Both the position numbers and the translations under genes were made by a program. A stretch of 64,000 bases of DNA from Bathynomus jamesi (taxonomy: Eukaryota; Arthropoda; Malacostraca; Isopoda; Cirolanidae), in contig JAJOZX010002582.1 in assembly GCA_023014485.1 (NCBI GenBank), forward strand, positions 236,001 to 300,000. Reading direction: 5' to 3'. Below the pieces are notes generated by a model that saw only the letters and a list, made by a program, of their open reading frames with translations, made no database searches and was not told the DNA's origin. Below are positions 31,963 through 46,700 of this stretch, piece after piece; position 1 is the first letter of the stretch; the number at the start of each line of letters is the position of its first letter.

Positions 31963-34900
31963 GTACGTACGCTTTACGGAGTATCGTAAGCGTGATTTAA
32001 TACGCGAATGTGTCAGTCAGCGGGAGAAGTAATGAAATAGGCTAGCCCCGCTTCGTGTGAAGTGGCGGAAAGTGCCGTAAATAGGATTACGAAGTATTAC
32101 TGTACTAGTTTAGCTTATTTCTCGTGAAATAGCTCCAACAAAAAAGTCTTCACTTTTTAATGTTTCGGTATCAAATATATTATTTTCCCGAGACGTGCCC
32201 TTTTTTCAAAACAAAAATAATGAAAATAATAATGAGTGGAGATTTTTTTCTAAAAGAAAGAATAGATTTTGTATATTAGTTTTACGAAATGGAATAAATC
32301 AAGTTAGCGTATAAAAGAACGGGTTATATTTTGTTTAATTCTATTACATCCAATGTACAAAATTCTGAATGTGGGGACCGCCGCATACTGACCCCAAAAA
32401 GGAAAATAAAAATCAAATGTAGGAAGCCTATTCCAGTGACCGAATCGTGCCTATCATTGTAACAACACCAACAACGAGAAATATTTTAAGAAATGTAAAT
32501 AAATCGCCGCGTGGTATTTCCTGTTCATTGGAAAGATTATTATAAGTAGCCTAATCGCATATTGAGATATACTGTAACTGTTTTCTCTAATATAATTAGC
32601 TTTGATTTATGAAAGAGCGTTTAAACGTAGGTATTTATTACGTTGTTCAACCATGCACAATAGGCCTAGGCCTATGTGAAATTTATCTTCGTATGAAAGT
32701 GTTCCCTTTAACCTCGAAAGATTCACTGAAGATAGACCGTAATTAATGTTGGAGCATTTCCGATTTGTCAAGAATTGACCGTGTGTAAATATATGAATTT
32801 TTACGGCATCATAGAAGAAACCCACTCTTGTACGCGAGATTCACCCCCCCAATCACCAGCTATGAAGTTAGGATCTAAGATGCACTCAGTTCGTGTATAC
32901 GCGCAGTATTACCCTGGGAGAATAATTAATTATTCAGGTTTAGGCCTACCTTGAATTAATGAAGTCCGTCATAGAAACTATTTGTTTATCATGCAAATCG
33001 GTGAATGTTTATTACTTTGTATTCAAAATACGTAATATAGCTTTAGTCTGTTCGCGTAAATTGATTACGAAACATAGGTACCGCGAGGCTCAGTCTCGAG
33101 TCCACTCTAATTTTTATTGTACATAAATTATCATTCGTCCTCTTCAGATATACTGTACGTAACTTCATAATTTTGCGGGTGACACGAGTGTCTTTCTCTC
33201 GCAAAGTTTTAGTATGTAAAACGTACATTTACTAAAGTTGTAAACCGGCTGCCCTTCAACAGACCTTTTTTTATGCCAAGAAAACAAATTTCACGATTTT
33301 TAGCAACGATGAAAATGTACATTTTGATGAATTGAATATCGAATCAGTTGCCTTAAAAGAACGTACACAGGGTTGACAGAAGTAAATGGACACCATTTTT
33401 TTTTCTATAGTGTTTGATACGTTGATAAATGTCAGTACATAACAATATACTTATTGAATCAGCCTGTTAAGAATCGTATTGCTTTCCCATTTGCATTATG
33501 TAAAGCTGAAACACGTTCTGGCGTTCCATTGATGAGTTTTGCCATTCGTTTTTGAGGGCAATCATCGTGGTTTGTATTTACTTTTGTCAACCCTCCGTAA
33601 AGTAATATAATATTTAATAAGGGTTTTTACGATGGAAAATCCACAAAAATTATACGAAGATTTCTCGGAACGATACTGTATTATTTTATTTAAACGTATA
33701 GTCCCCAAACGCATCTTTATTAAATTTGCGCGAAACTCTTACTTTCTTCCTTACGTAAACGAGCAGTGAGCCTATTAACTTATGTTGATTGTCTTTATCT
33801 ATTTTTGTTTTTTCCCTTCTACTCAAGATGGAGAGTTTTTTTTTCTTCCGGGGTTAAACCTTAACCCTAGGGATTTTTTAGTTACAGCCTAGTACTAGGC
33901 GTAAGATAGAGGTGCTGTATCGTAATATCTCCCCTACAACTTCTCCAGATGTCACACTTATGGGCAGTTGTTTCAGGAACTCCACTGTGGATTTCTTTAC
34001 TGCCCCTGTTGCCCCCCACTACTATTGGGATGATCTCAGGTTCCACATTCCACATTCTCCTTATTTCGTGTTTGAGTCTCTGGTATTTTAAGACCTTTTC
34101 CCTTTCATAGTTCGCCACATTCCAGTCTGCTGGGACTCCTACTTCCACCAAAAGGCACTTGTTTCCCTTCTTCTCTCTTTCTCAACTATGTCTGGTCTGC
34201 ATCCTGATACCCTGATGTCAGTTGGTATCTCGTGATCGTATAGGAGCAGCACTTTGTCATTGTCTTCTATTCCTTGTGGAATATGTTCCCAGTGTTTTTC
34301 TGTTTCTAGCCTTATTTCATATTCTTACACAGCTTGAAGTGGATTAGCTTGCAGACTGCATTGTGTCTGTCTGTGTAGTTTCCTCTGTGCAGGAGTGTTT
34401 CACACCCCGATAGTATGTGACTCAGTCTCTGGACTCTTTGAACACAATCTGCACATCTCACTTTCATTTCTGCCCTCAATATTCCTTTTGAACCAGTTTG
34501 TTCGTAGTGCCTGGTCTTGCGCTGCCCATCACCAGCCGTTCATCTTCTGGTCTCAGTGCCCCTCTTACCAGGAACTCCACGGTTTTATCCCTTTCTATGT
34601 ATGCTCTGTTCAGCACGTCCTTTTTGTATACTTTGCTGAACTTGTGCTCTTCCCAGTTCTCCTTTTCTTCTGATCTTTTCTTGTTATACCTTCTTTTGAT
34701 GGTGCTTATCTTTTCCATGAGAGGTTTATTTGCAATGTCTCCAAGCTGTTCAGGTCCTATGCCAGCATCCACTAGATAATCATTTGCCTTTTTTGAGAGT
34801 GATGTTGTTTGAGGCTTTTCACGTTCATGGTCTCTTACAAATCTGACTAGCCTCCCTTCTCCTTCCTTTATGTACTGTGCTAATCCTATTGTTGTGGCTT

Positions 34901-37900
34901 TGTGCACTTGGTCAATTAGCGCAAGCCCTAATCCACCGACCCTCCTTGGCAGGTATAACCTTGGTGTGCATTGGTTTTTATATATGATCTTATGCGCATG
35001 GAGCAATTTTCTGGTGATCGTATCCAGTTTGTTGATTTCTTGCTGGGTCCAGTTGATTATGCTAAAACTGTATGACAGTACAGGTACCGCCAGTATGTTT
35101 ATGGATAGGATCTATTCTTACTGTTTAGGTGAGATTTTAGGATTAGCTTTATCCTTTTTGAATATTCTTTCCGCAGTCTTTCCTTCATGATGTCATTCTC
35201 CATCTTTCAGATTCCTCCATCCCCAGATATTTATATGTAGCCTCTTGCTCTAGTTCTTCTATCACGATATTGTCCACCCTGATGTTTTCTGATTCGCACC
35301 TTTTGCCTTTCTTTAGTGTGACAGTGGCACATTTCTCAAGACCAAACCTCATCTGGATGTCATCTGAGAACTTTTTGACCTCCCTGACCTCTTCTGTTAG
35401 TTCACTTTTGTTTGGGGCATATAGTTTTAGGTCATCCATATAAAATAGGCGAGATATTTTTGGGCTATTCTTTTCCCTTGGTCTCATTACGTAGCCTTTG
35501 TTTAGGTTGTTTATTAGTTGGCTGAGTGGGTTTAGCGCCAGTACAAACAAAAGAGGGGATATTGAATCACCCTGTTAGATCCCTCTCTTGATTCTCACAT
35601 TGTTCACCTCTAAAGTTCCCTTACTGTGATGGAGAGTTAGGTCTGTTTCCCATCGTGTCATAGCTGTTTCTAAGAAGATCCTGATGGTAGGGTGGATCTT
35701 GTATAGTCTCAATACTTCCTTCACCCAGGAGTGGGGTACACTGTCATATGCCTTTTTGTAGTCAATCCATGCCATGCTTAGGTTTCTCTGTTTCTTTCTG
35801 CTGTTCTCCAATATAGCCCTGTTGATTAACAGCTGGTCTTTTGTCCCATATGTTTTTCTGCTGCATCCTTTTTGTTCTGGGCTTATGTTGTTGTTTTCTT
35901 CTGCATGGCTGTAGATCCTGTTAGTATTTTGTAGATTGTTGGCAAGCACGTTATTGGTCTATATTTACTTGGATTCTGGGTTTCATGGGACTTCGGTAGT
36001 AATGTTGTCAACCATTCTGGTGCTTCTTCTTCTGCTGTTACTATCTTGTTGAAGCACCTTGTTAGTTTTCCATTTAGTGATGTTAGCTTTTTCAACCAGA
36101 AGTTCTTAATCATGTCTGGGCCTGGTGTTTTGCAGTTGCTGTTTTTTTAAAATTTTCTCCTCGACTTCTTTCACGGTTATTCTGTCCATGTCCATCTCTG
36201 AGATGTTTCTCACCTTTTCGCTGTTGTAAAGGCTCCCAATCCATTCTGCACCATCATTATGGTTGACTTCGTTCTCGTAGATGTTCTTCCAGAAATGCTC
36301 CACTTTTTCTTTTTCAGGTGGTCTTTCTACGTTTATCTGGGTATTCTTTAGCTCTCTAAATAGTTTTGTTGGGTTGTCTTCAAACATCTCATTTTGTTTC
36401 TTTTCTCTATCCAAGCGTATGTATCTTGCCAATCTTTTTGCCTTTGCCGACAGGTCTAGCTTTTTCCTGGCAATGCTTTGTCTGATCTTTCTTTCATTGT
36501 CCAGTCTTTCTCTTTGGATTAATACATTTACTTTCCTCCTTCCCAGTTCAGATCTTATTTCCCCCCCTCATATGGGTAGTTAGCATTGAGATCTCCTTCC
36601 TGAGGTTACATACTCTGCTCTCTAGTCTTTGCTGCCACCTTGGCTTCCTCTCATTTCCATTCTTTCCCGGTTATCCTGCTTGCTTGGTTTTACTCCTGCC
36701 ATCTCTGTTACGCTGACTGCTGTTGCATAATACAACCTGTTTAATTCTGTGAGGTTACTCTCCTGGGGTGTTATTGCAGGCAGTACCTTGTTTGCTATCT
36801 ATATATTTTCTGACCTTATAGGTGTTCCTCAGCTTGGGCAATGGTCTTCTGTGGTTCAGTTCCTGGTGTACATCTTCTTCTCTGTGGATGAGGATCCTCC
36901 TTTTCATCTCCTTCTCTTCCTCACTCTCCTCTTCTACCTCTTCCACACTATTTATATATGTTCGTACGAATGCATTTTTAAAAAGAGTTCAAACTATTGA
37001 GTATTGAATATGTTTGATACCCAATCATGGAAAAGTGAAGCCGTGTCATGAGGTTATATTACGACCAATTTTTTTTTTTTTTTTTACTCTAGCTGCCAGA
37101 AACTGTAGTCTAGGCACTCTAGCCGATTACGGAATTATCTCTAGTTGCTGCTGCCTCTGATACGTAAATTAAGGATAGAGTCTGGCGCAGATCCTTAATT
37201 TCCAAACTGTCCTCCTTCGGTTTCTATCCTTCTATCCGTGCCATCATCATCATCGATTTCCTTTCTGGCCGATCTGTAGCCGCGGTTGTAGATGGCCACC
37301 ATTCTTCTCCCGAAGCTGTTAATAGTGGCGTTCCTCGAGGCTCCGTCTCGCCACGCACTCTCTTCCTTTTATTTATCAGTGATTTTTCAAGTCGCACTTC
37401 CCGCTTTATCCACTCCTCCGCCGATGATCCACCATTCATTTCTCCGTTCCCTTCGCGAAGTGTCACTCTCAACAGTCGCTCAGTGTTTCGCGTGAGACTG
37501 TTATGGCGTACCTGACCTCCGATCTCTATCTTTGATTGAGGCGAAGAAACCACAGTTCCTTCATCCGTCTACTCGCCACAATCTTCCGCGTGACTGTCTC
37601 CATATTTTCGACAATACGCGACTCAATCCTTCCTTTTCTCTTGATCTTTCTCGGAAAGATCACGTATACAGTACCGTACTTTCTTTCTAAAACGGTTTTT
37701 AGAAGGTTAGATGCGCTGTACCGGCTCCGCAGTTTCTTCACCCCTACTCGGTTGTTGTGTCTGTACGGGGATCTTGTCCGCCCCCTGTATGAAGTACGCT
37801 TCTCGCGTATCGGGTGGCTCAACCCACGGAGCTCTATTAAATTGGGTGGAATCGAAGACTTTTCGCCTCGACAATTCTTCGTCTCTTACTGACTGTCTTC

Positions 37901-40900
37901 AATCCCTCCCTCTTCGCCGCAGTGTTGCTTCACTCTCTCTTTACTATTGCTATTATAATGGACACTGCTTTTCCGAACACTAACTGCATGCCGCCTCCTT
38001 TAAGCGGGGTTGGCAAAAACCCAACTGGTTTTTTGCTGGGTTTTTGCCAACCCTGCCTTTAAGGAGAGTTTGCAGTATCAAACTTTCGACACATTCTCAA
38101 CCTTTCATCTACTCAACCGGTCAACTCTGGAATAACCTTTCTCAATTCATCTTTCCCTTTTCCTCTAAGTATTTAAACGCAGTGTATCCAAGCATCTCGA
38201 AAACCTTGGACCTTGATTTCGGCTCTCACCTCCATCTATGAGGGGAACATTTTTGCGGACGTTCGCCCCCTTGCCCCCTCCCACCTTCATTTAAAAAAAA
38301 AAAAAAAATGGCCGATTATCGCTTTACGAAGTAGAGAGAAAGATGTGATAGCGAAGATGAAAATAGTCTTTCAAAAGACACACGCGGATGCTTTTTTCTT
38401 TTCAGTAAGCTCGGATGTTTTGTTTTCCCATATAAATGGAGGGTGTCTAATGCAAAACGTGGCCATCCGTAACTCGTTTGAATATAATAGAACGATTAAA
38501 ATTCTCTTTCCGTCTGAATATTAAAATGTGATACACTTCAAAATATGTTACCGGTAATAGGTTCCATAATATATACAGTATACATATACATTGCTTATTC
38601 CCTCGTCAAGTTCAGATGTTGCGGGACTTTCATTTTTTCTATGACTATGGATATGATTTCGCTAGGTTTAGTGAAGTAAAAAAATACATGAAGGACAGGT
38701 ACGATAATAGAATTTAAAAAGCGGTCACAGCTTCCTGCTCGGTAGTTGTATTATCCGTAATAACCAAACAATCCGTTTCCTGCTTGGCGTATCCCAACCC
38801 TCCCTACATTAATATATTTAATGGGACATGGTTAAATATTTTACTCTGACAAAATTCGTTTCCTGCGAGGACCTCGACAATGTAGTAGGGAGTTAAGTTT
38901 GCATCCTTCCCGCGCGTAAAATGACTAAAATGCGAGGCCGTCTAATGATGGATATTTTTACGTGGTTTTCAAATTTGGTAATCCTTTATTATTCGCAATT
39001 CCATCGTACACCCGAAGCAGTTTTACTCGGCAGCTCAATGGTCCCCAACCACCTTTTTTCGGTCGCGAGCCCACTTTCCAGATTCAAAACCATATGTTGA
39101 CCCTTCAATTATCAGACTTACTCGTACATTGTGTAATTATAATTTTAAACGTGCAAAGTAGAATACTAAAAACTTAAGACCGTGTCGAGAAGGTCCATGT
39201 TCAAATTTTTTTTTGTTTATGGGGTATATGTGAAATTAAGAAAATAAAATTGATTTGTATTTACCATTGACATCATGATAGTTTTGAGGTTAAGAAAAAT
39301 CTAGGTATCTTTATTTTCAACAACAGTGTGTCCATAAATTATCTTTAAATATTCATTTAAATTTAATTCAATACGCGAAGATAATTTATGGCTACCTCTC
39401 GCATTTTAAAATACAACACGCGAATAAGTAATGATATTAGTAATAGGAACAGCACCGAACATTCTCTAATAATAGTTTGATTCCAAACGGAGCTCATCCA
39501 AAATTTTTAGAACTTTCTCGGCAGTTCAGCCACCGACCGAACATTTTGTAAAAACATTTAATACTAAATTAGCGTTTTGTTATAAGTAAGGATTTAAGTT
39601 CGAAATTTTTAACGAGAGTATTTTAAAATTTTGTTTTTACTGACGTAGCGAGCGACAGAAAAAGGCGTTGCCAGCCACGGGTTGGGGATCATTGCTGTAG
39701 AGAAACGGGATTTCTTTACGATCCTCTTACCCGAAGAATGAATTGATACATCCTGCTGTTTTTATTATTTAGTTGGTTTTATTTTATATTTGTAGAGCTG
39801 GGGAGAAATTCATTCTTAGTTTATAGGCCAAAAAATTTTTAAGAACGCGGCACATCGTTTTACCTGCCGAAGAGTTTAGGCCATTTTGAGAACCGGGAAG
39901 CCGAGACGTTCGTTATCCATGATTTTAAAATAATTAAGGTAATTCTTGTAGTGTCATTCCAAACATGAATTTCCAGCCGGTTTTTGTACAGTAACGAGCC
40001 AGGGTTTTTTTTTTTTATAGATTTTATTGTCACAGTTGAGAGGTGGATGGAGGTTCGGTGTTTGGTTAGAAAAGGTGCGCGTTAAATTTATGAGCGAAAG
40101 ACTACTTCGTGGCCATATTGCAACGCCGCTTTCCGTTCGATCAGCGAGGTTAAATGACGTTGAGTCTGTTCAATATAGTTGGATGGGTGATCGTCTTCCG
40201 CGTTCGGGTGATGTAGCGACCCCGTAGATGGCTTGGATACCCCGCGTAAGAACGTAGGTTCCCTCCGTCACGTGACCCCTTTGCCGTTGCGAAGGAGGTT
40301 AAACAATACCAAACATTGTTAGTAGTGTTCATGAGGAAATTGTTCTTTGTCATCATAAACCAAGGAGTTGAAAACTACCCAACGATGCTGTAACGTTTCG
40401 GTACATTGCGTTACTGATCAACGATAAAAAAAATCTTTCCCTTTCGTATCCCGAACACGACAATCTAATTATTGGATTGCATTGTCAGTGTTTTAAGAAG
40501 CTCGCTTCCCACTCAATGTTATTTTTATTCCCATCCGTGGTAAAGGCGCCAAATGGGAATACTTATAATACTTCCGAACTTAATTTAACCAAACCTGGAC
40601 CAAAGTGGGAAAGCCGTGGATAAGAATGGGAATGACGTTAAGTTGGAGTAAACCTTTTAAGAAGCCTCAAACATAGGCTGATATTTGATAGGCAACATTC
40701 GAATCCCATATTGTATCACCACAACGAAGTGGACTGATAGTTGTCAGGCGGCCCCGCCGAGAGTCGAACCTTGGACCTTCACGTTCCGTGTTTACAAGAT
40801 TGTAACCCGGTAATTAAAACGGGGATCGAAGAGATCGATAAATTCCGCAATGGATTGTGTATTGCAGTGCTTTCTATTTAAAAATTTTCAACAACTCTAA

Positions 40901-41629
40901 ATCCACTTAATACGCGCGGTTCTTTTTTTTTTATTTTGTTTATATTAACTTAGTAATTTGGTAAACCGTTTTTAATAATTAAATTGTTTTCGTCATTTTG
41001 TCTCTCACATCTGAGTCACATGTGACACACAAAATGGATTAAAAATTTGTGGAATGACACGATCGGGAAAGGATGAAAACTTTGAAACGTCACACAGGGA
41101 ATGAATAACAGGATAGTGGCAGAATGTGTGTGTGTGTGTGTGTGTATGTATGTGTGTGTGTGAGAGAGAGAGAGAGATAGCGATAGCGATAGTGAAATGA
41201 GTAATAGATTGCCTCTCTTCGTGAGAAGATGCTTATACGTGTTAAGTGAAAGGTACACACGACGGGCTGTTTGTATACGATTGTTGCCTTTTGTAATATG
41301 AAACTTTTGTTGTGCTCTATGAAAGGAAGGGGGATAGCGAGAGAGAAAGAGAGAATTGAATCTAAGGTTGTATTCTAAAGACGACAAGAAGAGAGCGTGT
41401 CCTGGCTACAGGATATATATTGTAGGGAGTGCCTACCCAAGATAACATCTGATGACCGAAGATACGAAGGGGAGATGAGTGACAAAAAATGGGACAGGAT
41501 CGGGGAAAGATAACGTGAAACCTCGACGATAATGATACGAATGAAATCTCTTCTAAACAAGTGACAAATATGCCGGTAACTTATAAAGTGTTAGAGCCTC
41601 TGCGCTCCTGTAATGCTCCCCTCTATTTT

Positions 41630-41662
<33 letters not shown>

Positions 41663-43644
41663 TACTGTGCAAAAGTCAGAGACCACTATCGATCTAATAA
41701 TCTTTAGATAATCTGTCGTATGAAAATTGGTTTTGATACTAAAATACATATTAACTAGAACCTCTGGTTCATATTAACGTATAACTAAGTTATTACTTAA
41801 GTGTACAAAGTTGTATAAGCTGGATGACCCTCTAGTCTGGATAAATTGGACTTGAGGGTTGATTCATTATATTACTTATAATGCATGTATTTAAAGATCT
41901 AGCGAACTACAGTATTACTGATGGATCTGCAGTAAATGCTCCTGAGCTATTGTTATATGAATATTTACAATTAAAAGTATAGACATATTCACTTAAATTC
42001 TGCAAAACAAATTTATCCACAACGTTTCTCATTATAATCCTAATTCATGCTGTTTTTTTTTCTTTCACAGGCCTAAGAAATGACAAAAAGTACAATTTCT
42101 GATGAGATTAGATATAAAATAACACAGGTCAACAAAAAAAAATATTTTTTTCGTTGCCAAGGAAATTCGTACGAATTTAGGGTATTTTGGGGTTGCTGAA
42201 TTCCAAAATGAAAGTAGTTTTTCCGATTTGGCTCTAGTTCTTGAGATAATGAATACCCTCAATTAATAGGAAACGTAACCATAACGCGTGCATATGGGAA
42301 ACTACCGGAACATTCTAGATGGTGAGACCGAATAAAATGCCATTATGTATTTCATGCGTTTACTTTTGTATGATTTGAGACAATTTCAATGCGATTTGTA
42401 AGTAGGCTCCGCCTGAACATTAAATTTTTTGCATTTTTACGTGTTTCAATGGGGTACCAATTATCTCATAAATTAGAGCCAATCTAGCAAAACCGATGTC
42501 ATATTCGGAATCAGCACCACAAAGTTACCCCAAATTCACTCTAATATGATTGGCAATAAAATGAGTGTTGACCAGTGTAATACATTTGCATGGTGAGGGA
42601 CTGAGTCAAAGAAAAATAAGTGAATCTACAGGCGTTTCCAAAGCTGGTGTACAAAAAATCTTGGCTCGTCACAGCTCAAATGGAACCCCAGCTGATCGCC
42701 CTAGATCAGGGAGGCCGTCTAAGCTTTCTCCATCTGATCTACAATATCTAAAGATTACTTCCCTTCGAGACAGACGCAAATCCAGCACTTCACTCGCAGC
42801 AGATCTCGAAAAAACAATAGGTGTCTCAGTTGATCCCTTTACTGTATGAAGGAAACTTAACTCAGTAGGTCTTAAAAGACGTGTTGCAGCAAAAAAGCCA
42901 CTTTTAAGGAATGGAAATAAAGAGAGAGAAGAAAATGTGCTTTGGAACACAAGTATTGGACATCTGAGACGTACTGAATTAAGCTTCCTTCGTACAGTAG
43001 AAGGATCAACTGAGACACCTGTTGTTTTTTTCGAGATCCGCTGCAAGTGAAGTGCTGGATTTGTCTGTCTCGAAGGGAAGTAATCTTTAGATATTGTAGA
43101 TCAGATGGAGAAAGCTTAGAGGGCCTCCCTGATCTAGGACGATCAGCTGGGGTCCCATTTGATCTGTGACGAGCCAAGATTTTTTGTACACCAGTTTTGG
43201 AAACGCCTGTAGATTCACTTATTTTTCTTTGACTCAGTCCCTCACCATGCATGTATTATTTTATATCTAATCTCATCAGAAATTGTACTTTTTGTCATTT
43301 CTTAGGCCTGTGAAAGAAAAAAAAAAAGCATGAATTAGGATTATAATGAGAAACGTTTTGGATAAATTTGTTTTGCAGAATTTAAGTGAATATGTCAACA
43401 CTTTTAATAGATCTTTAAACACATGCGTTATAAGTAATATAATGAATCAACCCTCAAGTCCAATTTATGCAGACTAGAGGGTCATCCAGCTTAAACAACT
43501 TTATACACTTAAGTAATAACTTAGCTCTACGTTAATATGAACCAGAGGTTCTAGTTAATATGTATTTTAATATCAAAACCAATTTTCATACAACAGATTA
43601 TGTAATAGTTATCAGATCGACAGTGGTCTCTGACTTTTGCACAG

Positions 43645-43725
<81 letters not shown>

Positions 43726-46700
43726 GTAATTATTACTTCATTTTTCTTCCTCAGATACCCTCCCCCCAAACCTCAGGTGAGCGGGGGCCACCCTGCCTCC
43801 ATCCCCAACAATAACAATAATAATAGCAGTAGTAGCAAGTTCAGCAGCAAACGAGGTACTAGTATCTCCTCCGGTACCGTAACACCGGTGAACGGTACCT
43901 TATCTAAACCGGTGTCTCCACCGGTTGTACCGGATCTCCACCAGAGACAAGACGTGGTGGTACACAGTCCTAACAGTCAAGAGGAGATGAACAAGATCAA
44001 GAGATACGAGGTACGTACCGAAGAGTTACATATCTTACGAATGTTTTTAGGAAAGGTAACGTTCATAGCCCATATATACCCCCCCCCCCCCCCCAAGGAA
44101 GTGGGGATTAGGGGCCTGAGCCTGAGCTGCCTTAGCCACAGTCAAAGGTGGGGTGACCGGCGCCCCGCTTCGCCGTGACGTAAGATACAGAACGCAAACC
44201 GCCCAGCTGTAGGCAGCACTGGGGTTCAAACCCATGACTCAACGGAGTCTCAGCACTGCCGGATGGCGCCCCCAAACGATCCAGCGACGAGACTAATAAT
44301 AATAGTTTTGGTGAATATATCAAAAGAATGAAAATAACCGAAAATGATGTTCTCAGGAGGAAATAAAGCAGCGGAGGGAGAGAGAAGAGGAGATGGCGGA
44401 GCTCCAAAGGAGTTCCGTCCGAGGGTCCCAGAAGCTGCAGGCCCTGGAATCCTACCCCTACGGTCCGCCACACGGGCCTTCCCAAGGGGCTCAGCCCCCG
44501 GCTACGGGGGTTGTAAACGAAGCCTTCGACCAGGAGGAGCTCAATGAGGAAGAAGAAAAAGGATCCTCTCCCAGTAAGTTATTGCTTGAAGTTTTCCCAC
44601 TGCGTGAAGGAATCCATTTTCCATACCTATGGGGTTCCAGGAGAAATGGATTTTTTAAAGGATAGGATACAATAAGGCAGTATTTATCTTTCCTGAAGAG
44701 AATGCTTGTATAACTCAATAATCTGCTCCTCCCTTTGCAGGTATAAACGAGTTGATTCAGTCTCTCCAGCGCATCCAGAACGTGTTGAAGTCGAACGGTC
44801 ACCGTATTAGCGAGGACATGACTTTGGTAGCGCAGTTGCTCGTCAACCCAGAGTTTCAGAAGGTTCTCGCCGTTCACAACAAAGTGCAGGAGACTTGGTG
44901 TCTCAATAGGCCTCCTACGCCTCTGACTCTCAAGGCGCAAGAACTCGTTAATGAGGTAAGTTCGACTCGTTAAAGTGTGCCCCCTTTTTGATCCTTGATC
45001 TATTAGAACTGATCATCTTCGCATTTCGGGGAGAAAAACTTTTTACATTATGTACTGTACACAATTTAAAGCGTAATTGTCTGAAATTTTGTGCCCATGT
45101 TTATCAACAGGTTTTTTTGGGGGCTTAAAAAGACTTCAAGTCAGTGTTGCTAATGCTTTAATTTATTGTACCAAAGTGGCCACATGGAATAGTTATCAAG
45201 TGATAATATCGGGTGATTACAAATGATCTTCCCGATTTTAAACATTTATTATGAAAAAACTAACAAAGCTACAGCGAAAAAGCAAGACATACGAATAAAG
45301 AAGAACTCAGAGTTTTATTTACGAGCTATTAAAGTTCAATATGAGCTCCCTTTGTGGCTCTGCAGACATCAAAGCGGTATTCTGTTTCCCTCCATACATT
45401 TTGTAACATATCATACTGAACTTTTCTAACAGCCTCGCGTATCCTTTCCTTCAAATGTTCCAAAGTTGTTGCCATTGATGGAACAAAAACTTTATTTTTG
45501 ACGTAGCCCCAGAGAAAGAAGTCAAGTGGTTAGAGCTGGCGAACGAGCCGGCCAAGGAATGGGGCCCCCCATTCCCGATCCAACGTTCAGGTAATTGCAA
45601 TTGCTCATTCAGGAATATTGTAATCTCAAAAGGAGCTTGTATTGAACTTCAGTAACGTAAATAAAACTTCGAGTTTTTCTTTATTTGTATGTATTTTCTT
45701 TTCGTTGTAACTTTGTTAGTTTTTTCATAATAGATGTTTAAAATCGGGAAGATCATTTGTAAATCACCCGGTATTTTGCGTGTTTATCAGCCATTGAAGT
45801 CTTCAATATTATTAGGAAATAGAAGAATATTTAACTATTTCTTATAAAAAAAAAAGAGAGATTTTGAACTGGAGTAATGCCAAGTGCCAAGAATCAGATG
45901 GAGTTCTACTCGTTCAAAATAGTTACCTACTGGATAATTAAAACGACTGAATTTTAGGGCGCCCGGTAGCTCGGTGGCGATCATTGAGCGGTGAGGCGCG
46001 TTCCCAGGTTGGTCGTTTTCCCAGTTATAGTAGAGTTCAAACCGAACAAATTGCAGTAGTTATTTTTTCATTCGTTAAAGAGAGGATAATATACTGAAAG
46101 TTGAAATAAGTACGAGTTGTACGTCATTTTTAGGGTCAAAGTTGGAGACGTTTTGCGTTTGGTAAAGCACCACTTAGACGGTTCCCATTAAATAAAAATG
46201 TCTGTGGAGCCTAAACTCTACATTGATACAAAAATACTTTAAATAAAACTCGTAGATAATTATGTTACTTGTAATTTACCTTTCATCAACTTAGCTCATC
46301 TAAGGTCACGAAAGACCAAAAATATAGGATTTTAAAGATTAATTTGAAAACTGGATTATACTGAATATGGATGATAATGTCTGGCCTGAACATACCTATA
46401 GAGGACCAAATGTGTATATGTGTGGATATGATCGGCAAAAATGGAGTCCACAAGTGAAAATAAATAAAATTAGGGGAGGTTTTTTTTCCTCCCCTTAAAA
46501 ATATACAAACATGATGATGCTCTTAAGAAAACATACGACGTGCATAAACAGAAGTTAAGTATTTTTATTTTTATTCTGTACGACTGTATTATTGCTGGTC
46601 GGTATGTTAGCGAGTATTCTAGCTTTTTACAGTGGCAACGCTTTCCACCGACTTTCACAGGCACATCTTATCAGATTAATAAGAGCTTCCGGTGCTGCCC

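Larger units (their letters stand above)
41665..43644. mobile_element. Tc1-like foldback with two transposase heads
   Basis: Ends CTGTGCAAAAGTCAGAGACC and its complement, with TA at 41663-41664 and 43645-43646. The arms are inverted copies over hundreds of bases up to about 42860. Each arm carries the N-terminal part of the same transposase, pointing inward, so the element is head-to-head with the catalytic parts deleted. The left arm contains a nested MITE. Confidence 0.88.
31963..43754 (+). other. sdt intron after exon a (11.8 kb)
   Basis: GT-AG intron holding at least six transposon insertions, listed separately. The remaining sequence (31963-33365, 38241-39030, 39698-40104, 40321-41664) is AT-rich with microsatellites, and I see no gene in it. 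Confidence 0.8.

Noticed and set aside
33882..36432. Several separate small host genes on the minus strand.
   Set aside because: All pieces align in order with one LINE protein; they are fragments of a single decayed element.
37526..37822. Minus-strand frame over the jockey-like remnant.
   Set aside because: Opposite strand to a recognisable RT; no motif of its own.
40100..40200. A functional 5S rRNA gene.
   Set aside because: Too many differences in the promoter and stem regions, no T-run terminator at the right place, and the body continues into SINE sequence shared with other copies.
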